Translations under genes and position numbers: made by a program
From: an uncultured Alphaproteobacteria bacterium
GTDB taxonomy: Bacteria; Pseudomonadota; Alphaproteobacteria; RF32; CAG-239
DNA length: 8,633 bases
Direction of reading: 5' to 3'
NCBI GenBank assembly: GCA_910585375.1
Contig: CAJUCZ010000041.1
Location: 1-8,633 of the forward strand
In this document: positions 1 to 7,513 of the stretch, piece after piece
How positions within the stretch are numbered: the first letter of the stretch is position 1
Layout of the letters: every line of letters starts with the position of its first letter
The notes under the pieces: model-generated
Databases searched by the model: none
What the model was told of the DNA's origin: nothing
What the model saw: only the letters and a program-made list of their open reading frames with translations

Positions 1-38
1 AGGAGAGGGAAGGAGAGGGAAGGAGAGGGAAGGAGAGG
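1..38. repeat. 10-bp purine tandem repeat, about 3.8 copies
   Basis: Three exact copies of the decamer aggagaggga are followed by eight matching bases of a fourth. The plus strand is pure purine over the array. It lies about 60 bp beyond the stop codon of the disulfide reductase gene. The array may extend left of the window, so its true copy number is unknown. No hairpin or T-run that would make it a terminator is visible. Confidence 0.9.
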
Positions 39-99
39 ACTAAACATCCCCTGATAAGAAAAATAAATATAAGTGCATCAGAGGGAGGGAAAATTTGCG

Positions 100-2859
100 C
101 TAACGAAACACAGAAATATTTTTAATAATCTCAATCAAGTTTTGTTCGTTCAGAATTTCCGGAAGAACCATGCCATTCGGAACTTTGGGGCTGTAAATAA
201 TATAAAACGGCAGCCCTTTGCGCCCGTATGCTTCCATAAATTTCAGCACTTCCGCATTATAATTCGTCCAGTCAATTTCAATCACCTGAACATCATACAG
301 ACGCAGCGCGTCTTTGAGGGCGTAGTTGTTAAGAACGGTTAAGTTATTAAATTTGCAAGTCAGGCACCAGTCGGCTTCTACCGCCACCAAAACGGTTTTT
401 CCCTGCCGGATGTATCGGGTGATTTCCGGCAACGAAAGCTCAATCTGCTTTTTGCTCAACGATTGAAGACGCTGCCGCGAATATCCTTGCCGCACGTCAA
501 TCAGTCCGATGGTCAGAATAATGATAAAAAGGATGCTAAAGGCAATATTAAAGATTTTTTCGAGTTTCAACTTGATATCCGGAGCAGCATCCTGTATTTC
601 GATGTTGTCAAAGATGGCCTTCCGAAAAGCCAGAAGTCCCAGAGCCAGCAAAATATAAACAACTGCACGGAATGTAACGCCGTCCGCCACCTGCGCCGCC
701 AAAACAGAAACCAACCACATGATAGTTGCCAGAAGCATCAGCGTCATGATTTTCGTCAGATGCTGCATCCACTTTCCCGGATGCGGAACAAACATTGCCA
801 GTTGCGGATTAATAAAAAGCAACAGGTACGGCAGTGCCAGTCCAAAGCCGACCGCTGTCATGATAATGATAATATCGCTGATGCTGCCGGCTAAGGCAAA
901 ACCGATTGCCGTTCCCAAATACGGTGCGGAGCACGGTGTTGACAAAGCCACCAGAAACAGGCCGATAAAAAAGTTTTGCAAATCTTCTTCTTTGGCCTTG
1001 CTGTCAAGCAGGCGATTAATCCGTTCCGGCGTTTTCAGGTTAATCCAGCCGGCAATTTGCGCAATAAACAACAGCAGCACAAAAATCATAATCCATAAAA
1101 AGGACGGGCTCTGAAACTGCATTCCCCAGCCAATGGCATACCCGAGCGTTTTCAGTAAGACGAGCAATGTGGTCATAACGGCAAAAGCGGCAAAAATTCC
1201 AAATATAATCATCAAGGCATTGCGCCGGACTTTTTTTCCTGCGCCAAAACCGCTCAGTGCCAGAATTTTCAAAGACAATACCGGAAAAACGCAAGGCATG
1301 ATGTTCAAAATCGCGCCGCCGGCAACAGCCATCAAAACCAACATTAAAGTCAGCTTTTTGCCCTCAAAATCAAAAAACGGGGCATGATCAATTTTGTGTG
1401 TTTGCCGTATGGCAATCGTCGGTGCTGATTGGGCGGTAATTTCAATGTTTTTGCCGGCAATATCGGGAGAAGAAACCTCTGCCCTGACGACCGCCTTTTT
1501 ACCGTCAATGCTGATTTTGGGCAGTCCGATGCCAAAACCGTCCGGCACTTCGGTAAAGAATTTAAAGTCGTGCACATTGCTCTTACTGTCAAACACCACC
1601 CTGAGCGATGGCTTGTCTTCTGAAGAAACCGGTGCGTCAAGCCAAACGCCGCTGATACGGAGGGCGTCATTTTCTTCTTTCGGCAGCAGCACATATTTCT
1701 GATTCACGAAGTGCCGCATAGTCGAATTTTTGCGTATTCCGGCAGATAAGGTCAAATCTGCGGCAAAAGTCAGTTTTTTGCACTCGTGGGCTTGAGTGCA
1801 GAAGTCGCCGGTAACGGTTGCGTGCAAATCGAGGGGAAGAGAAAAATCCCGCGCATAAACGGTAACGGGAAAAGCCGCTTCTCCGGCAAAAACAGCCTGA
1901 TTTTTTTCGCCGTCGGCCAGCAGTTTCGGGACCGGGCGGAAAAGGTGATAACCGGCCAAATTGCGCGAGCCGTCAAATGATATTTTGATTTTTGAATCCG
2001 CAATGTCTTTCAGATACATTCCGGAAGGAATCATGATGTGCAATACGGTACGAACCTCGCCGAAATTCCCAAGAGCGGTTGAATCCGCCGTCAGACGGGC
2101 AATGCCGGCATCAAACCTGACCCATTTGCCCACCCCTTGATTGCCGGTGAAAGGATCGGGGTAAACCGAGCCGTAATAAGGGATTTTGCTCAGCTCAATT
2201 TTGGAAATTTTATTGGTAAAATCTTTAAACCGGCGAAAACGTGCGCTTTCTTTAAGCCGGTCACGCTCAAGTTTTGCTTCCACCGCTTCAAAGTTGCGCT
2301 TGTCTCCGGCATAGGGAATAACTTTCTTAAAGTCCATAATCACCACCAGCTTGTCCGATTCAATGTATTTTCCCTGATACATTTCGGCGTATTCGCTGTC
2401 TTCCACAATCAGCGGCGGTTCTTTCGGCGTCATGATTCTTGCGGCAATTTTGCTGACCCAGTCGTCCAATCCCCGGTACATCCGCACGACGGTCCTGATA
2501 TGCTCTTCTTTTTCTTCCAGATCAAAATCGCTATACTCCGGAAAAAGCTTGCGCAAATCCGGTTGCAGATCACCGTTGATTTTGCTGTCGGGATACTTAA
2601 GGTTAAAATAGGTATAAATTCTTAGATAGCGTAAAAAAGCCTCGCCCACGCTGTAATCGTCATCCGGATTTTTTTCGGGCAGCACCGGTTCTATCGGCGT
2701 GCTGATAAGCTCAATTCCCGGAATATCCTGCATTTTGGAAAAATCAATATCGCCGTTTTTGATGCTGATATCCGGCTGTGCTGAAACAGCTTGCGCCCGA
2801 GCCGGAAGCCCCGCAAGCAAAAAAACGCCGAAAAAGATAAAAAAAATAACTTTTTTCAT
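100..2859 (-). CDS. DsbD/ScsB-type thiol:disulfide interchange protein with long N-terminal extension
   Basis: A 919-residue inner-membrane reductase, expected to carry electrons from cytoplasmic thioredoxin to periplasmic disulfide proteins. Residues 1-24 form a signal peptide (KK, hydrophobic core, ARAQA). The periplasmic alpha-like domain carries Cys354 and Cys360 in a CX5C arrangement, the same spacing as the DsbD alpha pair. A second beta-rich periplasmic stretch spans about 385-480. About eight membrane helices lie between 502 and 788, with the two core cysteines in MPCVFP (Cys523) and TPCSAP (Cys643). The C-terminal thioredoxin-like domain has WCLTC (Cys832, Cys835). All six relay cysteines are therefore present. 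At 919 residues it is far longer than E. coli DsbD (about 565). The excess is largely residues 25-235, charged and helical-looking, which I do not recognise. The start has only a weak ribosome-binding site, but the signal peptide supports it. It is divergent from yqgE. DsbD versus ScsB cannot be settled here. Confidence 0.93.
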   Translation of the reverse strand: MKKVIFFIFFGVFLLAGLPARAQAVSAQPDISIKNGDIDFSKMQDIPGIELISTPIEPVLPEKNPDDDYSVGEAFLRYLRIYTYFNLKYPDSKINGDLQPDLRKLFPEYSDFDLEEKEEHIRTVVRMYRGLDDWVSKIAARIMTPKEPPLIVEDSEYAEMYQGKYIESDKLVVIMDFKKVIPYAGDKRNFEAVEAKLERDRLKESARFRRFKDFTNKISKIELSKIPYYGSVYPDPFTGNQGVGKWVRFDAGIARLTADSTALGNFGEVRTVLHIMIPSGMYLKDIADSKIKISFDGSRNLAGYHLFRPVPKLLADGEKNQAVFAGEAAFPVTVYARDFSLPLDLHATVTGDFCTQAHECKKLTFAADLTLSAGIRKNSTMRHFVNQKYVLLPKEENDALRISGVWLDAPVSSEDKPSLRVVFDSKSNVHDFKFFTEVPDGFGIGLPKISIDGKKAVVRAEVSSPDIAGKNIEITAQSAPTIAIRQTHKIDHAPFFDFEGKKLTLMLVLMAVAGGAILNIMPCVFPVLSLKILALSGFGAGKKVRRNALMIIFGIFAAFAVMTTLLVLLKTLGYAIGWGMQFQSPSFLWIMIFVLLLFIAQIAGWINLKTPERINRLLDSKAKEEDLQNFFIGLFLVALSTPCSAPYLGTAIGFALAGSISDIIIIMTAVGFGLALPYLLLFINPQLAMFVPHPGKWMQHLTKIMTLMLLATIMWLVSVLAAQVADGVTFRAVVYILLALGLLAFRKAIFDNIEIQDAAPDIKLKLEKIFNIAFSILFIIILTIGLIDVRQGYSRQRLQSLSKKQIELSLPEITRYIRQGKTVLVAVEADWCLTCKFNNLTVLNNYALKDALRLYDVQVIEIDWTNYNAEVLKFMEAYGRKGLPFYIIYSPKVPNGMVLPEILNEQNLIEIIKNISVFR

Positions 2860-2951
2860 ATAATTGAACTTTTCAAAATTGCAATTTCAGATTATAATAA
2901 TTATGTTAAAATAAAGTATAGATGTTGTGAATTATATTTAGGCTTGTAACG
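2860..2951. promoter_or_regulatory. divergent promoter region, reductase gene / yqgE
   Basis: This 92-bp, very AT-rich gap separates two genes that point away from each other, so it must hold promoters for both. On the plus strand TTGCAA (2879-2884) and TATGTT (2902-2907) are 17 bp apart and could serve yqgE. On the minus strand a TATAAT reads from 2896 to 2891, about 32 bp before the reductase start, but its -35 is poor. A plus-strand TATAAT at 2893-2898 lacks a good -35. Exact start points are guesses. Confidence 0.45.
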
Positions 2952-3518
2952 ATGGAAAACAACGAAAACTATTTAACCGGCAAATGTCTGGTCGCCATGC
3001 CCAATATTGCGGACGATCGTTTTGAAAATTCGCTGATTTATATCTGTTCCCATACCAAAGACGGAGCCATGGGATTTGTGGTCAATAAAAAGCTTCAGGA
3101 ATTTTCTTTTGCCGATTTGGCAAGCCAGCTTCCGATAAAAACCGTAAAACCGGTAGAAAATATAGAGCTTCATCAGGGCGGCCCGCTGGAACGTGTCCGC
3201 GGTTTTGTGCTGCACTCCACCGATTATATCAAGGAAGATACGATTGTAATTGATGACAAAATTGCCATTTCGTCATCCGTTGACGTCATTACCGATATTG
3301 TCTTCGGACTGGGGCCTAAAGAAAATATCATCGCTCTGGGCTACGCCAGCTGGGCGCCGCAGCAACTGGAGCAGGAAATCATTAATAACAGCTGGCTGGT
3401 TATCGAACCGGACAATGAACTGGTCTTCAGAACCAAAGATGAGGACAAATGGCAAAAGGCCATAGATTCTCTCGGGGTTGATCTGGTTCACCTGAGCGCT
3501 TTTGCCGGCCATGCCTGA
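2952..3518 (+). CDS. yqgE: YqgE/AlgH family protein (DUF179)
   Basis: A 188-residue cytoplasmic protein of the normal length for the YqgE/AlgH family, whose biochemical role is not firmly known; AlgH was linked genetically to alginate regulation in Pseudomonas. Family signatures run along the whole length. They are LTGKCLVAMPNIAD with RFENS (about 8-28), the GAMGFVVNK strand, the GGPLERVRGFVLHSTDY block in the middle, LGYASWAPQQLEQEI followed by NSWLV, and a C-terminal LGVDLVHLSAFAGHA that resembles alphaproteobacterial members. A weak AGG at 2940-2942 precedes the ATG by 9 nt. It is divergent from the disulfide reductase gene and converges on the M48 protease gene, leaving only 19 bp with no obvious terminator hairpin. 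Confidence 0.95.
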   Translation: MENNENYLTGKCLVAMPNIADDRFENSLIYICSHTKDGAMGFVVNKKLQEFSFADLASQLPIKTVKPVENIELHQGGPLERVRGFVLHSTDYIKEDTIVIDDKIAISSSVDVITDIVFGLGPKENIIALGYASWAPQQLEQEIINNSWLVIEPDNELVFRTKDEDKWQKAIDSLGVDLVHLSAFAGHA

Positions 3519-3537
3519 TTTTTTTGATCAATAAAGT

Positions 3538-4578
3538 TTAGTTGTGCAATTGTCCGGCCGCGCGTCTGAGCCGCCAAATCCGGCTTTGAATGTTCGGATG
3601 CGTCGACAGCAAATCGTCTTTTGCACGCGCCTGAGGTTTGTCGCGCGGGTCAGCCACACAGGCAACGGCCATTCGCGGCTGCTGATCCAAAACTTCCACG
3701 CGGGCATCCTGCGAGATTTTTTCCAAAGCCGAAGCCAAGGCCAGCGGATTGCGGACAATCAGGGCGCCGGTCGCATCGGCGGCATATTCGCGCTTGCGGG
3801 AGATTGCCAGCCGGATAAGCGGCGCAACAATAAAGTTAAAGATAAACAGCGCAACCATAATCAAAAAAGCCAAAATCATAATCTGAGACTGCTTTTTGTC
3901 GCCGGAGTGCCCGTGCGTTACATACATCCTGAGATAATCTGCCAAAAAGCCAAAAACGCCCAGTCCGGTAATAATCAGCATATTCAGCCTGATGTCACGG
4001 TTACCGATATGCGCCATTTCATGCGCGATTACGGCTTCCAGCTCCGCCGGCTCCAGTCTGTCAATAATGCCTGTCGTCAGCACGATTGAAGCCGACTGCG
4101 GATTCCTTCCGGTCGCAAAAGCATTGAGCGACGGATCGTCAATCACAAAAACCTCCGGCATCGGCAATCCCGCGGCAATCGCCACGTTTTCAACCAGACG
4201 GTAAACTTTCGGAAAGTCTTTTTGTTCAATCGGCTTGGCACGGGCAAAACGCAGCATCATAATATCGCCGAACAAATACGAAATACCCATCCATGCAAAA
4301 GCAATCGCGCAAATCGGCAACAGAGCACAAAACATATAACCGATTCCGCTGAAAACCGGCATGTTTCCGGCAGTCAGATAAGCATGAGCGTCCGGAAAAA
4401 ACGTCAGAAACACAGTCAGTCCGTCACGCGTAAAGGCCGGATCGCCGATAATGTAAACGCCGGCAATGCAGGCCAGCCCGACCAGCAGACACAAAGAAAG
4501 CGGAAACAGCAAAAGCAATAAAAACGTTTTGCGGTTGTTGTCGGCAATGTGATCATAAAGCGTAATCGGTTCGGCCAT
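3538..4578 (-). CDS. M48 family membrane metalloprotease (HtpX-like)
   Basis: A 346-residue integral membrane zinc protease, inferred to act in quality control of membrane proteins. Two hydrophobic segments (about 18-44 and 79-104) precede the catalytic domain. HEMAH (186-190) supplies two zinc histidines and the catalytic Glu187. The third zinc ligand is probably Glu264 in SRKREYAAD, with Asp268 following. NAFATGRNPQSASIVLTTG (152-170) is the typical HtpX-like strand before the active helix. Two further hydrophobic segments lie at about 199-216 and 233-256. The end, STHPNIQSRIWRLRR, matches the usual HtpX-type closing motif. It is about 50 residues longer than E. coli HtpX, mainly in the N-terminal membrane region. 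A GGGGGA ribosome-binding site lies just before the ATG. It begins 12 bp after the lemA stop, so the two are almost certainly co-transcribed. A narrower M48 subgroup than HtpX is possible. Confidence 0.93.
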   Translation of the reverse strand: MAEPITLYDHIADNNRKTFLLLLLFPLSLCLLVGLACIAGVYIIGDPAFTRDGLTVFLTFFPDAHAYLTAGNMPVFSGIGYMFCALLPICAIAFAWMGISYLFGDIMMLRFARAKPIEQKDFPKVYRLVENVAIAAGLPMPEVFVIDDPSLNAFATGRNPQSASIVLTTGIIDRLEPAELEAVIAHEMAHIGNRDIRLNMLIITGLGVFGFLADYLRMYVTHGHSGDKKQSQIMILAFLIMVALFIFNFIVAPLIRLAISRKREYAADATGALIVRNPLALASALEKISQDARVEVLDQQPRMAVACVADPRDKPQARAKDDLLSTHPNIQSRIWRLRRAAGQLHN

Positions 4579-4590
4579 AAGTCCCCCGCC

Positions 4591-5148
4591 TTAAAAAGAA
4601 ACTTTCGGGGTTTTGCGCGCCAGTTCTTTCTCTTCTTCGTCAAGCTCAAAAAACGTCTCTTTTTCAAAGTGAAACATCTTGGCAAGAATATTTGTCGGAA
4701 AAGATTCTATCTTGGTATTCATGGCCATGACCGTTGTATTGTAAAAACGGCGCGAGGCCTGAATCTTGTTTTCGGTATCGCTCAACTCCTGCTGTAATTC
4801 CAAAAAGTTCTGGTTGGCTTTAAGGTCGGGATAATTTTCACCGAGGGCAAAAATGCTTTTCAGCGTGCCGGTCAGCGCATTTTCAGCCTGCGACTTGTTT
4901 TCGCCCAACCCGTCGGCGGTCATGGCTTTGCTGCGGGCGGAAACCACCTGCTCAAGCGTGCTTTTTTCATGCGCGGCATAGCCTTTGACCGTTTCAATCA
5001 GATTCGGAATAAGGTCATAACGGCGCTTGAGCAGCGTGTCAATGTCCGAAGCGCCCTCGCGCACATGCTGCCGGGCCGCCACCAACCCGTTATAGGCCAT
5101 AATGATGTAGAGAACAATAACGCCGGCAATAACATAAAAAGCAGTCAT
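4591..5148 (-). CDS. lemA: LemA family protein
   Basis: A 185-residue protein of the usual LemA length. Residues 3-19 form one membrane segment with a very short N-terminus, and the rest is a helical bundle. The LemA signature is clear: NGLVAARQHVREGASDID, then LLKRRYDLIPNLIETVKGYA (39-58), and later YPDLKANQNFLELQQELSDT with ENKIQASRRFYN. The C-terminus is acidic and then basic (ELDEEEKELARKTPKVSF). The molecular function of LemA is not established. LemA genes are often next to M48 proteases, as here, which suggests a shared membrane or envelope role. AGGA at 5157-5160 lies 8 nt before the ATG and fixes the start. It is the first gene of the lemA-protease pair and lies 63 bp after the MBL gene. 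Confidence 0.95.
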   Translation of the reverse strand: MTAFYVIAGVIVLYIIMAYNGLVAARQHVREGASDIDTLLKRRYDLIPNLIETVKGYAAHEKSTLEQVVSARSKAMTADGLGENKSQAENALTGTLKSIFALGENYPDLKANQNFLELQQELSDTENKIQASRRFYNTTVMAMNTKIESFPTNILAKMFHFEKETFFELDEEEKELARKTPKVSF

Positions 5149-5170
5149 ATCTTTTTTCCTTTTAAATCAA

Positions 5171-5189
5171 CAAACTAAGCATTAGTTTG
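5171..5189. promoter_or_regulatory. perfect 8-bp palindrome upstream of lemA
   Basis: CAAACTAA (5171-5178), a three-base spacer, and TTAGTTTG (5182-5189) form a perfect inverted repeat in the 63-bp gap between the MBL gene and lemA. It ends 22 bp before the lemA start codon. It is too AT-rich to be a convincing terminator and no T-run follows it on the minus strand, so an operator for the lemA-protease pair is the simpler reading. No promoter close to consensus is visible nearby. Confidence 0.4.
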
Positions 5190-5211
5190 CACCCAAAGCG
5201 TAAAAATACGG

Positions 5212-5979
5212 TTAAACTTCCAAAATCATGCCGTCATAAGCCGGCTCAACGCTTTTGGGCAGCTGCGCCTTAAACCCGTCATAATCAACCCGCGTTGACA
5301 AATGCGTCAAGACCGTATGCCGCGGACGGATTTCTTCCAGCCATTTTTTTATCAGCGGATAATTGCTGTGCCCGTTATGAACCGTTTCCATGCCGTTGTT
5401 GCATTCAATCAGCAGCAAATCCAAACCTTTCAACTTGCCGCGAACATCTTCCGGCAAATCCTGCAGATCGGTAACATAAGCGAAATTGCCGATTCTGAAA
5501 CCGTAGCTGCGCCACCGGTGGTGCGGAACCGAAAAAACGTCCAAGTTCCAGCCCAAAAGCGATAACGAGCCTTCGCTGATTTCGTGCCAGACGATGTCGC
5601 CCAGCCCCGGTTCATGGTTGGGCCTAAACATATAGCCGTAAGATTGTTGCAAATCCGCCAGCGTTTCGTCCGAGGCATAAACGTCAATCCCCTTCTGCAA
5701 CAGACAGCAAACCCGTCCGAGCTCCGGCACGCCGCCGATATGGTCGTAATGCGGGTGCGTCAGAAATATGGCATCGATTCCCGTCACGTTGTTGTCATTC
5801 ATCTGAGTTCTGAAATCCGGCCCCATATCGACCAGCAGGCGCCGTCCGTCCTGCTCCAGCAGCAGGGAAGGGCGCGTCCGCCGGTTTTTGGGATTGTCGC
5901 TGTTTTTGATTTTTCCCCAGTTGTTAAAACTCATCGGCGAACCGTAAGCCGAACCGGAACCAAGTATGGTAATCTTCAT
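5212..5979 (-). CDS. MBL-fold metallo-hydrolase (PhnP-like / lactonase-type)
   Basis: A 255-residue cytoplasmic metallo-beta-lactamase-fold hydrolase. HPHYDH (75-80) is the two-metal motif HxHxDH. The other likely ligands are His153 (VPHH), Asp171 (YVTDLQD) and His226 (LTHLS). His204 in NGHSN probably acts in the active site. The N-terminus ILGSGSAYGSP and the block PKNRRTRPSLLLE followed by LLVDMGPDFRTQ are typical of the PhnP-like phosphodiesterase branch, often found outside phosphonate operons; no phn gene is present here. The substrate is unknown. A GTG at 5989-5991 would add four residues (VEEE), but GGAGGA (5984-5989) sits 4 nt before the ATG at 5977-5979, and the GTG would lie inside that site, so the ATG is preferred. 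The enolase terminator ends only about 8 nt upstream of the ribosome-binding site. Confidence 0.92.
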   Translation of the reverse strand: MKITILGSGSAYGSPMSFNNWGKIKNSDNPKNRRTRPSLLLEQDGRRLLVDMGPDFRTQMNDNNVTGIDAIFLTHPHYDHIGGVPELGRVCCLLQKGIDVYASDETLADLQQSYGYMFRPNHEPGLGDIVWHEISEGSLSLLGWNLDVFSVPHHRWRSYGFRIGNFAYVTDLQDLPEDVRGKLKGLDLLLIECNNGMETVHNGHSNYPLIKKWLEEIRPRHTVLTHLSTRVDYDGFKAQLPKSVEPAYDGMILEV

Positions 5980-5996
5980 TTCTTCCTCCACAATTC

Positions 5997-6028
5997 AAAA
6001 AAGAAGCTCCGGCAAAACCAGAGCTTCT
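5997..6028 (-). terminator. Rho-independent terminator after eno
   Basis: On the minus strand an 11-bp stem (AGAAGCTCTGG with CCGGAGCTTCT, one G-U pair) closes a five-base loop and runs straight into a run of U (5997-6002). It begins about 30 bp after the enolase stop. Stem strength and U-tract make this a textbook terminator. It sits almost against the ribosome-binding site of the next gene. Confidence 0.9.
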
Positions 6029-6057
6029 CTCAATCGAAGTCAACGTGTCATCTGAGC

Positions 6058-7368
6058 CTAGCTGGCTTTTTTGCAGCAGCAGGAGCAAGAACCGTTTTTC
6101 AAAATGCTCTTGCCGGCATAAACAGCCATGTCGCCCAGTTCTTCTTCAATACGAATAAGCTGGTTGTATTTTGCCATACGGTCGGTACGGGACATAGAAC
6201 CGGTTTTGATCTGTCCGCAGTTTGTGGCAACCGCAATATCGGCAATCGTTGTGTCTTCTGTTTCGCCGGAACGGTGAGACAGAACGGCAGTGTAACCTGC
6301 GCGGTGAGCCATATCAACGGCTTTCATTGTTTCGGTCAGAGAACCGATCTGGTTAACTTTAACCAGAATGGAGTTGGCTACGCCTTTTTCAATACCCATG
6401 GCCAAACGTTTCGGATTGGTAACAAACAGGTCATCACCAACCAACTGAACTCTGTCGCCGATGGCATCGGTCAGCATCTTCCAGCCTTCCCAGTCATCTT
6501 CGGCCATACCGTCTTCAATGGAGAAAATCGGGAAGCGGGAGCAGAGGTCTTTGTAGAACTCAACCATCTGTGCATTGGTGTAAGATTTGCCTTCGCCCTT
6601 CATTTCATATTTGCCGTTCTCGTAAAATTCGGAAGAAGCGGCGTCAATGGCCAAAACAACGTCTTCGCCCGGTTTGTAGCCGGCATCGGAAATAGATTTT
6701 ACGATGAAAGATAACGCTTCTTCGGCAGATTTCAGATTCGGGGCAAAACCGCCTTCATCGCCGACATTGGTGTTGTGGCCGGCAGCTTTGAGGTTTTTCT
6801 TCAAAGTGTGGAAGATTTCGGCACCCATGCGGACGGCTTCTTTGATAGAGGAAGCGGAAACCGGCATAATCATGAATTCCTGAATGTCAATGGGATTGTC
6901 GGCATGCTGGCCGCCGTTAACAATGTTCATCATCGGAACCGGCAGAGTGCGGGCCATTGTGCCGCCCAGATAACGATACAGGGGCAATTCCGATTCTTCG
7001 GCCTGAGCTTTTGCAACGGCCATCGAAACGGCCAAAATGGCATTGGCGCCCAAACGACCTTTGTTTTCCGTACCGTCAAGCTCAATCATGGTGTTGTCGA
7101 TTTCAATCTGCTCATCGGCTTCCAAACCGGCCAAAGCGTCATAAATTTCTTCATTAACGTTGTTAACGGCTTTCTCTACGCCTTTGCCCATATAACGGCT
7201 TTTGTCGCCGTCACGGAGTTCAACAGCCTCATGAACGCCGGTAGAAGCGCCGGACGGAACGGCAGCGCGGCCAAAAGCGCCGCTTTGCAAAAGAACATCG
7301 GCTTCAACAGTCGGATTGCCGCGGGAATCTAAAATTTCTCTGGCATGAATATCAACAATAGCACTCAT
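6058..7368 (-). CDS. eno: enolase (phosphopyruvate hydratase) with Cys-rich C-terminal tail
   Basis: A 436-residue glycolytic enzyme interconverting 2-phosphoglycerate and phosphoenolpyruvate, Mg-dependent; in many bacteria it also binds RNase E. The N-terminal signature IHAREILDSRGNPTVE is at 7-22. The catalytic and metal residues are all in place: Glu164 (QEFM), Glu205 (GDEGGF), Asp242 (AIDAAS), Glu285 (SIEDG), Asp312 (GDDLFVTN), Lys337 (LVKVNQ), His365 (LSHRSGETED) and Lys388 (IKTGSMSR). Most enolases end soon after the YAGKSIL block. This one continues with KNGSCSCCCKKAS, giving four cysteines in five positions (428, 430-432). AGGAG (7375-7379) lies 6-7 nt before the ATG. It has its own terminator at 5997-6028 and a likely promoter upstream, so it is probably transcribed on its own. 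Confidence 0.98.
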   Translation of the reverse strand: MSAIVDIHAREILDSRGNPTVEADVLLQSGAFGRAAVPSGASTGVHEAVELRDGDKSRYMGKGVEKAVNNVNEEIYDALAGLEADEQIEIDNTMIELDGTENKGRLGANAILAVSMAVAKAQAEESELPLYRYLGGTMARTLPVPMMNIVNGGQHADNPIDIQEFMIMPVSASSIKEAVRMGAEIFHTLKKNLKAAGHNTNVGDEGGFAPNLKSAEEALSFIVKSISDAGYKPGEDVVLAIDAASSEFYENGKYEMKGEGKSYTNAQMVEFYKDLCSRFPIFSIEDGMAEDDWEGWKMLTDAIGDRVQLVGDDLFVTNPKRLAMGIEKGVANSILVKVNQIGSLTETMKAVDMAHRAGYTAVLSHRSGETEDTTIADIAVATNCGQIKTGSMSRTDRMAKYNQLIRIEEELGDMAVYAGKSILKNGSCSCCCKKAS

Positions 7369-7386
7369 TTTTTTCTCCTAATTTCA

Positions 7387-7437
7387 ATTATAATAAAGTG
7401 TTGCCCTTAAGTTCATTCATTTTTGCCCAAATGTCAA
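7387..7437 (-). promoter_or_regulatory. likely eno promoter region
   Basis: A consensus TTGACA reads on the minus strand at 7437-7432. With 16 bp spacing the -10 would be TGAACT (7415-7410). A separate perfect TATAAT reads at 7392-7387, but its -35 is weak and its start point would leave almost no leader before AGGAG. Two direct copies of GGGCAA (minus strand; 7428-7423 and 7406-7401) lie 22 bp apart, about two helical turns, and could be an activator or repressor site. Which -10 is used is not decided by sequence alone. Confidence 0.5.
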
Positions 7438-7513
7438 GCAAAACTCTTTTTTTTGCGAAGTTATTTTGCAAAAATTCTGATTCTCTCAAATAAAAACACA
7501 GCGGTAAAGAATG

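Noticed and set aside
1..38. CRISPR array
   Set aside because: The decamers are directly adjacent with no spacers, and no cas gene is present.
2137..2625. 162-codon plus-strand frame opposite the disulfide reductase
   Set aside because: It lies wholly inside a recognised gene on the other strand, and its Phe/His/Val-rich composition is typical of a shadow frame.
3519..3537. bidirectional terminator between yqgE and the protease gene
   Set aside because: There is a T-run after the yqgE stop but no GC-rich hairpin before it, and nothing suitable for the opposite strand.
5989..5991. GTG as start of the MBL gene
   Set aside because: It overlaps the GGAGGA ribosome-binding site of the ATG four codons later and would have no ribosome-binding site of its own.
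5584..6714. 376-codon plus-strand frame opposite the MBL and enolase genes
   Set aside because: It runs antisense to two well-identified genes and across their intergenic terminator. Its protein is rich in Phe, Asn, His and Gln, as expected from reading conserved codons backwards, and has no recognisable domain.
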